Shown here: piece after piece, positions 35,481 to 48,817 of the stretch | Layout of the letters: each line of letters opens with the position of its first letter | Position numbering within the stretch: position 1 is the stretch's first letter | Assembly (NCBI GenBank): GCA_964035795.1 | Contig: OZ038321.1 | Span: forward strand, 14,501,971 to 14,565,970 | Direction: 5' to 3' | Origin: Pterobdella sp. o SKG-2022 | Lineage: Eukaryota > Annelida > Clitellata > Hirudinida > Piscicolidae | DNA: 64,000 nucleotides | Translations under genes and position numbers: made by a program | Notes under the pieces: generated by a model | The model's input: the letters and a program-made list of their open reading frames with translations, nothing else | Databases searched by the model: none | What the model was told of the DNA's origin: nothing

Positions 35481-35730
35481 CCTGCATAATTATTCAAAAT
35501 AGAAAAACTTTAAGCTAAATTACAACAGAAATTCTTTAAGGTCTATCCCAAATTAGAAAATCTGCAAAAACTTTCAGATATTTACTAAGCCAAATCGAAA
35601 AATATCAGCTAAATCTTCCGAATCGGAATTTTAATAGCAATGAGAATTCGTCAAAACACAATCATGAAATTAGGAAATTATGAACTATTTGCTCCCTGTT
35701 TACTTTTAATTTTTATCAACCAATCAGCTT

Positions 35731-36958
35731 TCAGAAACTTTTAACTTCAAAGCAAGTGTCCCCCAAGGGGGCGTCCTATCGCCCACTCTATTCAACATAT
35801 ACCTCTCAGACATACTACTCCCTAAAATCAGCTCACTCAACCTCATCACCTATGCAGACGACATCACCATAACATCATCCCACCCCAATACCAACACAGC
35901 CACCCAGAATCTCCTCCCATATCTCAATGAAATACACACATGGGCTCACAATAACAACCTACAAATCAACCCTGCCAAAACCACATCAACTCTCATGACC
36001 CCTGACCCAGCAGAATATAACAAACCCTTGAACATCCACATCAACAAAACTCCCATTCCCACCACCTCCAACCCTACCATCCTTGGCTTAACTTTTGACC
36101 CCAAACTAAAATACTCCACACGCACAGACAACACCATCACTAAAGCAAAAAAAACACTCAATCTCCTAAAACTCCTCACATCAACACACTGGGGAAAAAG
36201 AAAAAAAACACTCATCACCACATACAAAACATTACTCCTTCCCATCATCGAATACGCCAACACCATCTGGTCACCCATCATCTCATCCACCTCCCTCAAC
36301 AAACTCCAAAAAATCCAAAACGCAGCCTTGAGAACAATCACTGGCTGCACCCTAGACACCAACACCTCCACTCAGAGACCAAAATCCTCCCACTCCAAAA
36401 CCATCTCAAACTTCACGCATCACAACTCATACAAAAAGCCTCTCACCCCACTCACCCCCTACACCCACTCACCACACAAGAAGCCCACCCCAGATACAAA
36501 AAACAATCCACATTCAACAAAAACATCAACTACACCCTAAACATACCCTCTTCAACCCAGACCACTTCTCACAGACAAATAAAAAACAATACACACAAAA
36601 ATAGTACATGACTACATATCACCCACTCCCAACAAAATCCTCAGCAAGCAACCCCCACCCATTCATGAATCAGAAACCACCCTAGACCACAACACTCGCC
36701 GCATTCTCGCCCAACTCAGATCAAACAAATCACCTTTCATCCTCTCATACCTCAACATAATCTCACCCTCGTCTCATCCTTCACCTTTATGTCCACTCTA
36801 CCAAACACACCTTCATGACACCTCTCACCTCTTCACCTGCCCCAAAATAAATACCACACTGGGCCCCGAGAGTCTGTGGACCGACCCCGTGAGAGCGGCT
36901 GATGGGAACATGAGGAGCACCCAGCAAGACTAGGGTGCTCAAAGTAAAAAAAAAAAAT
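35731..36958 (+). mobile_element. 5'-truncated Jockey-like LINE with target-site duplication
   Basis: The frame opens inside the reverse transcriptase: SVPQGGVLSPTLFNIYL, then TYADDITI (catalytic YADD), ILGLTFDPKL, and LQKIQNAALRTITG. It stays open to 36540. A frameshift near 36370 moves the C-terminal part into another frame (LHSETKILPL), followed by HDTSHLFTCP and the closing SLWTDPVRAADGNM. A short A-run follows at 36946. The sequence is flanked by a 27-bp direct repeat, 35704-35730 and 36959-36985 (25 of 27 match), each containing AACCAATCAGCTT. The element is rich in C and poor in G on the plus strand, unlike everything around it, and comparatively intact, so it is probably one of the younger insertions. 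Confidence 0.88.
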
Positions 36959-36985
36959 TTTTAATTTTTCTTAACCAATCAGCTT

Positions 36986-38164
36986 GTTTATACAGCCGCT
37001 CCTATAAATTGATGTTAATTTCATCAACCTCTTACTCTACGGAAAAACAAAACATAAATGTTTTAAAAGTTTAATATGAAGCTTTTCAGTTTAAAAAAAC
37101 CATCGAGCTGATGATTTTTCATCCCTTCAATCAACTTATATTATAACTACAACTCATCTTCGACGCTTGTAAAAATCAAGTTAGCTTGAAACCGTCGTGT
37201 CAAAAAACTTTTCACAATAGATTATACAAACTCTAAACTGCTGTTTGTTAAGGAACTCGAAAACATGAAAAGAACATAAAACCCATTACTAAAAATTAGT
37301 GTTTCGATATAGCGAGCTTCAAATAAAATTTAGGTAAATGGTGCATTCGGTCAAACGACCTTCACTATTTTGGATGTTTATCAAAAAATATGAGAATTTG
37401 AAATAATTTTATTCTTATTTCACTTTAATAATAAAATTTACAATTATACTTGAAAATTAAGTATAGTACATTAAAGATACTAACGCAATATAACAAAGCT
37501 TTTCACCTCCATAATATCCACACTTAGTGCACAGTTTTTACAAGACGTTACTAAACTTCACTACAAAATATACTAAAATACATCAACAGAGTTTCAACAT
37601 AGTCTTTACAAATTGTATTCATGACAAAATATGATTAAATTAAAATAGAAAAAATAAACTGTACAAAATATCAATATTTAAAAAGTGAAAAACCTGTCGA
37701 TTTTAACAATTCTATGTACAAAAATAAATTTCAATAAAAACTAAATACTTTCTTGTTTTAAATATCAACTTAATATTAGCATAATTCCAGAAACAAACTG
37801 AATTCATAAATATAATTAAAGATTGTTGAAACTAATCCTTATATTGGCCACATGTACAGACTAGTGGATCACGAAGTCAACCAACTGTGACTTCTCCACA
37901 AATTTTGAAAAATCAAAAACAATATTCAAAATCCCAAATCGAATCAAAATATACAAACCAATTTCTTTGAAATATTAAAAACAAAGTGATTGTTATAAAT
38001 AAGAGATCAAAAATAGAACTTTAATAATATATTAAAACGCCCACGGAAAGCATATATGTTGATATACAACGCAAAACACAAACTCAGTGACTCTCTGACA
38101 CGAATGCATTCAAAAAGACCAAGAGGAAAGTGAACTTCAACAAAAGGAGTACAAAACGACCATT
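36986..38164. other. Spacer and ASXL 3' region
   Basis: AT-rich, no recognisable coding sequence. The part next to 38164 is presumably ASXL 3' untranslated sequence. Confidence 0.45.
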
Positions 38165-41100
38165 TCAAGCAGAAATCAGACAGGTGATGCAGATTTGTGA
38201 TGAGCCAATGCAGTCGTTGTGGCAGTAGGCTCCGCATTTCGAGCAGATAACAAAGGCCTTGAGGTTGCACATACAAGCATCGCCCTTGTCACAAGCGGTG
38301 TCTGTTTTGAAGGGCTTGTGCGGTGCTGAGTTGTGGTGGTTGAGCGAGTAAAAGTTCGAATGGTTTTTGAAGTTTTTCGAAGATGCTTTGCTTAAGATAC
38401 TGTTTTTCATTAACTCTGCGTCTTTATTTTCATTATTAAATGCTTTTTTTTGTTGCTCCAAATATGAGCTAATTGTATTCGCTTTATTTTGTTTTTTGCT
38501 TTGCTTCCAGGATCTGTTTGAATTCATAACATGCCTACCAGATTTGTGGCTTCGTTGAACACTTTCCTTAAGCACTGGAGGAGAAAGACTCTGAAAACTA
38601 CCTTTAGAATCGTTTGATTGTGTGTTTAAAGTTGTTTTCTTATCATCAAAGTTTACTTTTTTACTTTCATTTAATTTTGAATCGTTAGTTAAAACTTTGA
38701 ATTTTGAATCGAATATCACAGTTTTGTCGTCATTTTTCACTTCGTGCAATACATCACCTTTTAGCTTATCTGGGTGCTGTTTTTTTTGATCTGAATCATA
38801 CACATGTAGCAGCGAATTATTAAAAGAATATCTTGACTTAATGGCTTCATTATTTTCCTCCAGTACATTGTGTTTTTCATTAGTCAAGCTATTCAGAGTA
38901 CCACTGTCAACCAATCGATTTCTAAACTCATTGGTGCGATAGAGACCAGAAAGGTTAGGGGCTGATGAAGATCCATCGATGAGCTTCGAAGGATCGGCCT
39001 GCCTCGAAGTAGCAACTTCACTCTGAGAACTTGACTCGAGGGAAGGTACAGACGTTGTATTCTCAATGTTTGAATCTTCATCGTGTACCTTTATCGTTAT
39101 TTTATCCGATGCATTTTTCACAACGGTGCATTTAGTCATATCTTCTCCAACGTTCACGCCATCATTGTTGGGTGAAGGAGGAACGATGCAAGTCTCAACC
39201 TTGTATGTAATCTGCCCACTGGAAGATGCCACTCGAACTATCTTCAACTTGTGTTTAGGAAAAGATGTGGTCACTTTTGTAGTGAATGATGGGGTGGATT
39301 TGGGAGAGCTCATGGATAATTTTTGTGAGGGTGCTGAAGTTTTAGGTAGAGATGACGATTGAATATTTAGTGATGAAACTTTTGGTATGGGCGATTTATC
39401 TGCTGATTTTAGATGTAGATTCGATGGCTTTTTGAATGATTCGTTCTTAAGAGATTCAGTGTCTCCTTCAACTGCAAAAACATGAATAAAATACATAAAT
39501 GATGAAAAAATATTATATTTTGAAATTATTAAATAAAAACACAAACTTTTATTAATTGAAGAAAGACTTTGTGAAGATTTACCAATAGATTTGTATTCAT
39601 TTAAATTGTCATTAAAATGTTCATCGTCGTCATCGTCATAGAGATATTCATCAAAACTATCATTATCTTCATCATCAAACTCATAGCCTATTTTATGCTT
39701 CAACTTTTTCTTCTCTTCGTCTACTTTAGTAATGTTTTTACCTTTGAAGTTTTTGCATTTGAGCAAACTTTTTGATAATTTTCTTGTTGAATTTTCATAA
39801 GCGATAGAATATGAATTTTCTTTTTCTAATATTTTACCCCCTCTTGCGGAAGTGTTAAAAACGGGATCTTCATGAGATAAAATATTCTTTTTTGTATTTA
39901 TGAGATCTTTGGTGTTAGTGGAACTACCGACAAGAAAAACTGAGTTTATGTTATTTTTAGTTTCACAACTACCATCGCTTTCTTCATTTTTTTTGACAGA
40001 AGCATCTTTATTTTTTGTCTCACCACCTTCATTTTGCGGCTGATTTTCTTTGACAGATTCAGAAAACCCCAGCAAGGATGCAGTATTAAGTGGGGTGTTA
40101 TGGTATATTTGTGGTGTGGCTGAGTGTAGATTCTTTGGTGAAGTCGATGATTTATTAGATGGTTTTGATACATTGTCTGTTAATTCTGAAGGATATGAAG
40201 TTTCGGTTAAAATGTTAGAAGCGGTAGGGAATGTGTAAGAAGCCTTTGAGATGCTTGTTTGATTGTGAAAGGTTTGTTTGATGGGGGATTGAATGGAGCA
40301 TGCAGTGGAGTTGGAAAAGTGAGAAGAAGTACTTTTTGCTTGGTTCAAATTGTGCAAAAGAATATCTGACGACAAGTGTGAACTGGGTGATAGAGGATCA
40401 GATTGCTTGATCGGTGGCTTTTTGACGTTGGATTGAGCAGAATTTAATGGACTAGATAAAACTGGATTGGTTGAAGAATTGAGTGATTGGGTGGATGACT
40501 CCTTGGCCTGGTTGTTTAGAAGAATCTTAGCAGTCCTCCTTGCCTGGTTTTGAGCCTTTATCTGCGCTAGTGTTCTCGTCTGAGATCTGCCTGAGGTCTT
40601 TGCTTGAGCCTGGTGGTTTGAAATGCGTTTTGATGAATTATTACGTTCTAAAATAGTATTTTACAAGTGAAAAATGAATATATTTTAAAAAAATCATTTA
40701 AATTAAAGACTAATAAGATGAAATAACTTTTCACCAATACCTCATTAAATACTCAGCCAAACCTGAATAGGAAATCTGTTTGGAAACAAATTATTAGACA
40801 TTGAGTGCATGATTTTGTTGGGACACGTTGTAGTTGTTGTGATAGTAGTGGTATATTGCTTATTTTGGATGTTCTTAGAGATGAGACTCGGTGAGACATG
40901 CGTGTTAGGAGGGGAGGATTGGGGTGGCAAAGAGGTGGCATGCTTGGGAGAAACATCAGCTTCAGTACTTTTCTTGGTGCTTTTGGGTGCGGTGACTGGT
41001 GGTTGTTTGGGTGACGTGTTCAATGGCTTGTGAGAAATGACAGACGTTTTGAGTTCATCTGTTTTGAGACTCTTTCCGTAACGCACTGAAGTCCTCACCT

Positions 41101-44100
41101 TCCTCTTCTTCACGTCTTCCTCCTCACTACGGTCGTTATAGCTGGTCCTGGATCTTTTGGTGGTGGTTGGAGATGATGGTGATGCCGTCAATGGTGTAGA
41201 GTTCTTTTTATTTTTGATTCCTTTTGACGCATTCACTATGCTTTCGTCTCCTTCATCTTTTGAACCCTTTAAAAATGAATATTTGATTTGAAAATATTTA
41301 TTATAAAATTTAAAATAAACAAAATTTAAATATATTGAAAAAAACAAAAAACGAAGCGTATTATTGAAATCTAACATTGCTGTTTTGGTGAAGGAGATTG
41401 TCGATTATTTTCACTTCATCGTTATGCTCTGTCTTCACTGTAGAAACCTCGTTTTTAACAGCATTATTAGTCTTACTCAATCGACTTTTACCATTGTTGC
41501 TTGCAACACTGTTGTTTTTATCTCCCTGAGGTTCTTTCTTGCCAATGTTTTGTAACGCATTGACCAGATCCTCATCTTGCGACTTTTTGCAATCCAAGTC
41601 GAGCTTTGATACACTGGTGTTTGAGACGGCAGTGGTGCATGGTAAGCTCGTTAATGTGCTTGCGTCGCTATGGGAGGATGGTGAAGAAGAAGAGGAAGAT
41701 GAAAATGAATATGAAGATGACGTTGAAGAATATGACGATGAAGAGAAACTTGAAGATACTGAAGAATCAAAAGAAATGAGTTTGTCCTTGTTCTTTCGCC
41801 TGATAACATCGCTATATTTATTTGTATGGGTGGTGACGTTGTTTTTGAGCGCACTTTTATTAGCACCATTAGTCAAACTGAGTGCTTTTAATCTGGAAGA
41901 AGATCGAAGGTTTGACGAGATGGGGGCGTTGAATGTCTGATGGTTGTTGGGAGTGGAGCAGGTGCTTGTGTGTGATGCAGTGTTTCTTGCTTCGTCCTTT
42001 TCGTCATCCTCCTTGTTTTCAACATTGTGTAACCTAGAAAACAAGCAAATTCAAAGTTTGAAACAAAATTTCGACAAAGATCACAATCTCACGTTTATAA
42101 TGATATTTAACACAACAAATTAATGTGGAAATGTTAATCTCACTTATCTCCCCAGTCGTTTTCGAAATGCTTTGCCTGCAAAATAATAAGCATGCAATTT
42201 TTTGATGTAAAAATACTATTAATTATAAAATCAATAATAATAATAACGGTAAAATATCTATCTATCTATCTATCAATCTATCTATTTATCTATCTACCTA
42301 ACCTTCCATGGATCCTGCTTGTTCACAGCATCCTTAGGTTCCTCATGCTTACGTTTATTCTCGTTTGTAAACTCACCTACAGAATAAGTTTTTTAGTTAT
42401 AGCAAACAATGAGTTTGTCTTATGTTGCGGATTATTGAAACATCAACGATTATCCATTAATTATAATAAAAATACCACTACATTAGCATCCTTATTTGAA
42501 AAATAATCATTTAAATTTTTAAAGATGAACTTCATGAAGAAAGATATTTGAATAAAGATGATAGAAATACAATACTAAAATAATAACAATAATATTATTT
42601 TTTATGAAACAGACCTTCTTGCAGCCTCTCCTTCCACTCCATGCATGCCTTTGTGAAGAACTCGTTACTGAGGGCTGTGCTATTCACTCTGTGTATGATG
42701 GAAATCAGAATAATTACTATATAATACTAAAATGAAAACAAAAAATTGATAAATATAAAAATTTCTGAATATTAAAAATAAATAATAATAATATCCATAT
42801 TAGATTATACTGCTGTAGGCCTCCCAGTAGCTGGAGTATACAGCAGTCGGCTAATGAAAGCCATTTTTAGTTGGGACAAAGTTTTCATAGAACTGCCAGC
42901 CCAAGCTAACGTCCAACTTGAAACTATCGGATTTCAAGAACCGCCGTTTGCCTTGCCGTTGTCAATAAAGAATGATCCTCCGCCAAGCCAAATGACAAAT
43001 ATACCAGGATATCAGTTTGTTGATACCTGTTACTGAAGTCTACTGTTATCCAGGTTATAACAAGAAAGCAGTCTCAAATTGGAGACGCTGTCTTCGGTGC
43101 AGTTTAACGTCATGCCCAGGACCAATATATATATTAAATATATAATTTTAGTATAATAGAAACAAACACTATGGTTTATTGAGAAACTTAATACACGAAG
43201 CTTTTTGTAAGAGTATCTTACATTATCTAGTGTGTCAAAATATAATTTTAGATTGAAGACAAAAATGCACAAAAGAATAAAATAGAATTCCGTTTTTCAA
43301 ATGTAGATTATGAATGATTAAATTGGAACCTTATCGAGCCCTCAGCACTAATTCGATCACACAGAGGTAGACACGCGCATAACGACTCTTGACTTGAAGA
43401 GGGTAGCAAGCCAAATGTGTGCTTGTTTAACAGATTCTGTGTGTTGGAGGTGGAGAGTTGTAGTGATTTGTTTAAAATTGCTGGGTGCTTTTTCGGTGAT
43501 ATGTTGATAGTAGTATGAGTGGGTTCATTGCTCAACAAATATATATTGAATCTAGATAAACACAGTGATTCATTATGTTTTTAAAACCTCTATAACAGGA
43601 GATTAATTTATAAATCAAATTTTCACATGCTTGAAAATTCTTATTATTCTAAAGATTAAATAGTCAAGATGTTGTTACTTTTCTTTTGCTCAAAAATTAT
43701 CCTGTGTAATAGCTATATATGAAATATTTTTATAAACTATAAAACGTTGAAATAAATATATAAAACTTGAAAAAATTTTAAACATTGTTCGAAAAATTCA
43801 GTTTTCATTGAAAATAATTTTAGATTAATCGTCGAAAAAAATAATTTGAATATAAAGTGAGAAAAATAAAATACATTTAATCATAACCAATGCTTACATA
43901 ATTGTAACTATTAGTTATATTCTTGAACATCATGCACACAGACGCACCTTGAGGTTGATGGAGGTAAGGATGGAGTTGGGAGACTTCAAGTCTACGTTGC
44001 ATTGACGGCTTTTTGTTACCGCCATCTTATTCGCTCTTTTCCTCGTCTGTGGAAGAAAACTTGTATGATGGCTAGAATTAAATAGTGGTTTTTAAGACGC

Positions 44101-47100
44101 CTTATTTTAAATTGCTAATTAGTAATGGGTTAAAAAAAATTTTCAAACTCGTATTTAATAATCTTTGGCATTCATAAGTTAAATTGAGTTTTAAAACAGA
44201 CTTCTTCATATTGAACTTATTAAAAATGTGATGAAAAGCTTATAACAACGAAACCAAACCTTTGTATAGACAGCTGAGCTAACAAAACTATTTTCACTTC
44301 TATTTACTCTCAAACTGCCCTTGCTAGTTTTTGTGCCGTTGAAACCCTCGCAACTATTATTAGTGGTCTTGTTGCTGAGAAAAGCTTTGGTGTGGCTAGA
44401 GTCAGCAGACTTCAAGTTTTGAATGCAAGACGATGATAATGAGTTTGATAATGTCGGTGAATTGGATAATGACGACGATGGCTGTAATGATGAAGATATT
44501 GGAGAAGATGAAAAAGTTATTATTGGAGACGAAGATGGCGATGATGATGAGAATGATATGGGACTATCCGAAGAACATTCGTACGTTTTTGCTGCTGGGT
44601 CTGTTGGGTGTTTTTTATGAATTGAGCGTTTTTATTTGCTCTAAAAAGGTTAAATTAATTTTTATATCTATAAAAAATGATTTTAAAATTTATGTAAAGC
44701 AAGAAGGACCTTTTTCAGAGTCATACGAGGCGCATAGAATGCCTTTATTTTTATGCAGTTCTGCTATTTTGTGTTTATTATTATCAGCATTTTGTAGTTT
44801 TTTCTGTTCTGAAGTGCTATCAATAACACTTTTTGTATCTATAGCACTGGCAGTGCTTTGCATAACGGAAGCATTAGTGGATAAGCGTTTAATTATTTTA
44901 GTTCTATCTTTCGGAGAAATACTTGAGCATTCTGTGCTCGTTATAGACTGGTTGGTGTTGTTTAGTGGGGTATGACTACTAATGAGATAAGAACTTGAAA
45001 TGGTTTTGGAGCAAGCTGAAGAATCACTGGATGAGTACGACTGTTGTAATGATGAATCACCGTGCAATGCCTTCAACGATTTAGAGGAATGTGATGATAG
45101 GAGATTCGATATGTGATTGGTGTTGCGTTTCTTGCGGCGTTTTTTATATTGGTTTAAAATTTGTGTGCTATTTGTTGTCTTTTTTCTTTTGTGTAAGGTA
45201 AGCGATGAAGACGGCAAAGAGAATGAATATACAGAAGAAAATGTTGAAGTATTTGAAGAAGTAAATATAGACGTGGTACAAACGTGCGACATTGTTGAAA
45301 CAGTAGTGACTGGCAGAGATACAAAAACTTTGGGCAGCAGTTCACTCATCAAAGGTGATTTTGTATTGAATAACTCAGATTTGAAATCATTGCTAAGACT
45401 TTCCTTGTCTCCCACTATAGACTTATTAATGTCGTTCTTGCTGGAAACAACATTATCAGTACAGTGGGCATTAATGCCACTAAAATTTTCTTTTGTGATA
45501 ATGTCATTGTTATTATTGTTGTTGCTGTCTTTGTTGTTATTATTATTATTATTATCTAGACCGTTAAATTTGTTATTGGGGGAAATATTTTTTTCAAGTT
45601 GGCTACAATTAACTGTGAAAGAAATATATAATTTCTTAATTTTATTGTCTAAGTGATATAGTAAATAGTAAAATTAATTGATCAAAACACACCCTTTTCT
45701 TTCTTTTTAACACTTTTTGTATCATCATTATCCTCACCATGGCTTGTGTCATCTTCTTTTTCTTCTTCCTCATCATTAAATACATTTGTAATTTTTGCTT
45801 CCTCAGCTATACAATCCTGCTTGATAAGACATATGGCCATTTGCAATACAAGTAATAGATAAACATCAAAAAGCTTTTTATTTAAATAAAAACTTTTAAT
45901 TGTTTTTATTCCTTTTTAGTAAGAATAATGTAAAATTATTTTTGAAAATCCAAACAAAACTAATTTCAAAACACTCAAGTTTTATATTCTTTATCAATTA
46001 TAAACAAAAATATGAAAAAACATTAGAATATCATTTTCAGTTTATAAGCATGCATTTAAAAGCACAATGGCTAATGAAATGAGAGAATGATTCAAAAACA
46101 ACATGACACAAAATGATGGCTGTTTTAAAGCAAAAGATTATTTTTGAAATCTGTATTAACTATTTTTTCTAAATGTAATCCTTATGACTCTCAATATACC
46201 TTATTAACTGAGTATTGTGAGCAAAACAATCCATTACTCAATATATCTTAACTAAGTAATGTGAGCATAGTAACCATCACTAACGCTATGAGCACACAAC
46301 CCGTGAAACAAATAAAACATACCACAATGCCAATCATGTTGAGTTTGTTGAGCATTTTAAGGAGAACAGTGTGAGGGTCTTGTGGGTTCAAAACGAGGTG
46401 AGCTTGTGGTGATGCGCTGTGATGGTTGAAAAATCTTCATAAGCATTTTTACTTTTACCAATGATGGGGTAATCAACATTTTTAGTGAGGAATAATAAAA
46501 TTATAAGACCATCAATACAAAATGAAATGCTGCCATGATAATGACATAAAAATATTCTCTACCAAGATTTATTATCAATATCAAATTATACTGATACAAC
46601 TAAGGTAGACAATAAATATTTTTTTCTCTACTCCACAAACAAAAGATTGTTTGCTTTCATCATGATCCAGAAAGTAAGTTATTCGGTGCTGAATTTTAAT
46701 CAAACTTTGATATTCAAATAGATCCAAATTAAAAACTACTAGAATAGAAACCTATCAATGTGAAAAAATTTGTTTTTTCATTGTAAATCAGAATCATCTA
46801 CAATGCTAAAAAGAAATGATACCAGAATATCAATCTGTTTCTGGCTGCTACCGAAGTCTACTGTTATGAAGGTTAGGACAGAAAGCAACTCATAAATAAA
46901 AATGCTGTCTTTATGCCAAAAACATTGATGATAATGAGTTACTTAACATGAAAAATTTGCTTTGTTGAAAAGTGTAAATTTGAATATGAATCACAAAATT
47001 AGTGTATAATATTGATAACAAATACGGATTGAAACACAAATTCAAATAACCACAACTTTCGAAATCTAATCAAAATATTGTTCCCAAGAAGCATCTTTAT

Positions 47101-48112
47101 ATTTTTCAAAACATTGATGATGTTAAGCATGGCTCAGAATTCATTACTTGATTGAAAGACAAATTTTTCTTATTTGTGCAAAAAACTATGAATTCTAAAT
47201 AAAATTTATCATTATTCCATTTTCACTATTTTGATGCCTCATGAAGACTTTAAAATTGAAATCAAAGCTGTGCTCCAAGTTATTTACTAATAATGATAAG
47301 ATATTACACTTATTAAGTAGTGAGTCTAACATAACTTTGATATTGCAAATAAAAACATCCTAACTATATAAATGAAAATATGATGTGCACCCCATTATAA
47401 TTGAATAACTCTTGGAAATAGATAAAATAGACATAGCATTCGCTTAATGGAGGTGAAATCAAACAAAAAGTTGAAATTGAAAAATTTTATTAAATAAAAC
47501 AATATTTTTTGATTTTTAATAAAATCCTCAAAAAGATTAGAAAATATACATATTCATATTACCATAGATTTGCAAATATTATTGTACTTGAGTTAACTGA
47601 AGAAATTGAGATATTTCATTTGAATTTGATAAAAAGAACCAAAAAAGTAAGATAACCTCAGTTCTTTGAGATTTTCTTTTTCAATGTGTGATAACAGTTC
47701 TTGCAGGTTCACTTGTGGGTGTTTTTCTGATATCTGATTTGGTTTTCATGTTTTAAGTTTAAACAGAATAGATCTTTAAATAGAAGATTATAATAATAAT
47801 TAAATTTGGAACTATTAAAAGTTAAATCAATATTCGATTATTTGTTAGATAAGGAGTATTTAATGTAACATCGAAATTTTAACTGATCACTAGCTGAACA
47901 CAGACATATAATGTTATTATTCGAATAAAGCCACAGTGAGCCGCAAATTAAATAAAATATTTCATTTCAGCGGAAAAAAATAAAAATGAATTATTATAAA
48001 ATAATTAGAGTTTAGGAAGATTGTAATCTTTTACTTGATTAACTATTTTTGATGCTTCTGCCGATGTCAATCCTTTCGATTTTTTCTTTTTCAACGTTTT
48101 ATCAGATTGCAT
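38165..48112 (-). CDS. ASXL: Additional sex combs-like protein (ASXL)
   Basis: Predicted 1848-residue chromatin regulator, partner of the BAP1 deubiquitinase. Fifteen exons, all in phase: 48112-48035, 47733-47657, 46416-46323, 45816-45693, 45612-44710, 44600-44260, 44046-43948, 43436-43330, 42688-42615, 42376-42303, 42175-42144, 42033-41376, 41266-40753, 40647-39583, 39471-38165. An N-terminal HARE-HTH domain spans about 14-90 (EASKIV, IEKENLKELSASP). A DEUBAD domain spans about 560-670 (SPNSILTSIN, NLLNKHTF, LPLCDR, ALSNEFFTKACMEWKERL). The conserved TLAQIKAQNQ motif is near 1085. A C-terminal PHD finger lies about 1810-1848 (CMCNLKAFVICSKCGAYC, CHNDCIGSSQICITCL). Linkers are Ser/Asn/Lys-rich and disordered, with an Asn run in exon 5. 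The exon 13 donor was chosen by phase (TGA|gtattt) and is the least certain border. Confidence 0.93.
42255..42298 (+). repeat. TATC tetranucleotide microsatellite
   Basis: About eleven TATC-like units with interruptions, in ASXL intron 10. Confidence 0.9.
43001..43095 (+). repeat. Dispersed repeat in ASXL introns, copy 1
   Basis: This block matches 46818-46912 at roughly three quarters of positions, sharing AAGTCTACTGTTAT. It continues upstream into a frame of about 60 codons (42854-43036) of unknown origin, and a hairpin CTGCTGTA...TACAGCAG at 42810-42846. Probably the 3' part of a mobile element. Confidence 0.55.
43151..43230 (-). repeat. Hammerhead-like short repeat, copy B
   Basis: About 91% identical over 80 bp to copy A (20561-20640). 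The GTAAG/CTTAC hairpin is intact, but the following GAAA has become AAAA. It lies in ASXL intron 8. Confidence 0.6.
46818..46912 (+). repeat. Dispersed repeat in ASXL introns, copy 2
   Basis: Second copy of the block at 43001-43095, in ASXL intron 2. The first copy is the longer of the two. Confidence 0.5.
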
Positions 48113-48817
48113 CTTTAAAAAACTGTATTTAATATCTCTTTGTTATTTAAATGAGAATTCGAAAAAATTAACCGAAGCTCCAAGTTTATTATTATTTTTC
48201 GATTCAATGAAAATTTGTAACGCTTAACTAAAAATTTAAAAATTATTTTTCGGAAATACTTGAATCTTTTCAAAAAAATAATTCAGGCAACAATTTTTAA
48301 TTTTAAAATAATTTTTTTATATCTATATCAAAATTGATAATATACTGGAGTACCATTTAATACATATTTTATATAAATTAATTTTACTTTCAATATATTC
48401 CCATAAGTTTCACGTTGGTTCACGAGCTTTTCGACACATTTATTAAAATAGTAGAAATAAATATAATTTTCTAAAAGCGTAGCCTGCTATTCAAAAAAAG
48501 TTATTAAAAATACATTGAAATGTCTTCAAAAAATTACTTTAAATATAATTTTATATTTTCATACTATTAGAATTGATTTGATAACAATAATATATTTATT
48601 GTTGAAAAATGTCTTTAAACAACAATAGTAGTTTAAAAAATTTTTCAAGTATCAAAAAAATGACCAAAATTCATTTATTCACAAAATTTATGAGTTTTGG
48701 GTGTTGAATGAGATACAATACATGAATTTCATAGTTTAACAAGCATCAGATATTGATTTATTTTTGATAATTTCAAACTGTCATTTGAAATATACAAATG
48801 TTTAGATTTAATGAGAT

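Noticed and set aside
44423..45656. Plus-strand acidic and Leu-rich frames opposite ASXL exons 5 and 6
   Set aside because: Mirror images of ASXL Ser/Asn codons. The minus strand joins in phase with recognised domains.
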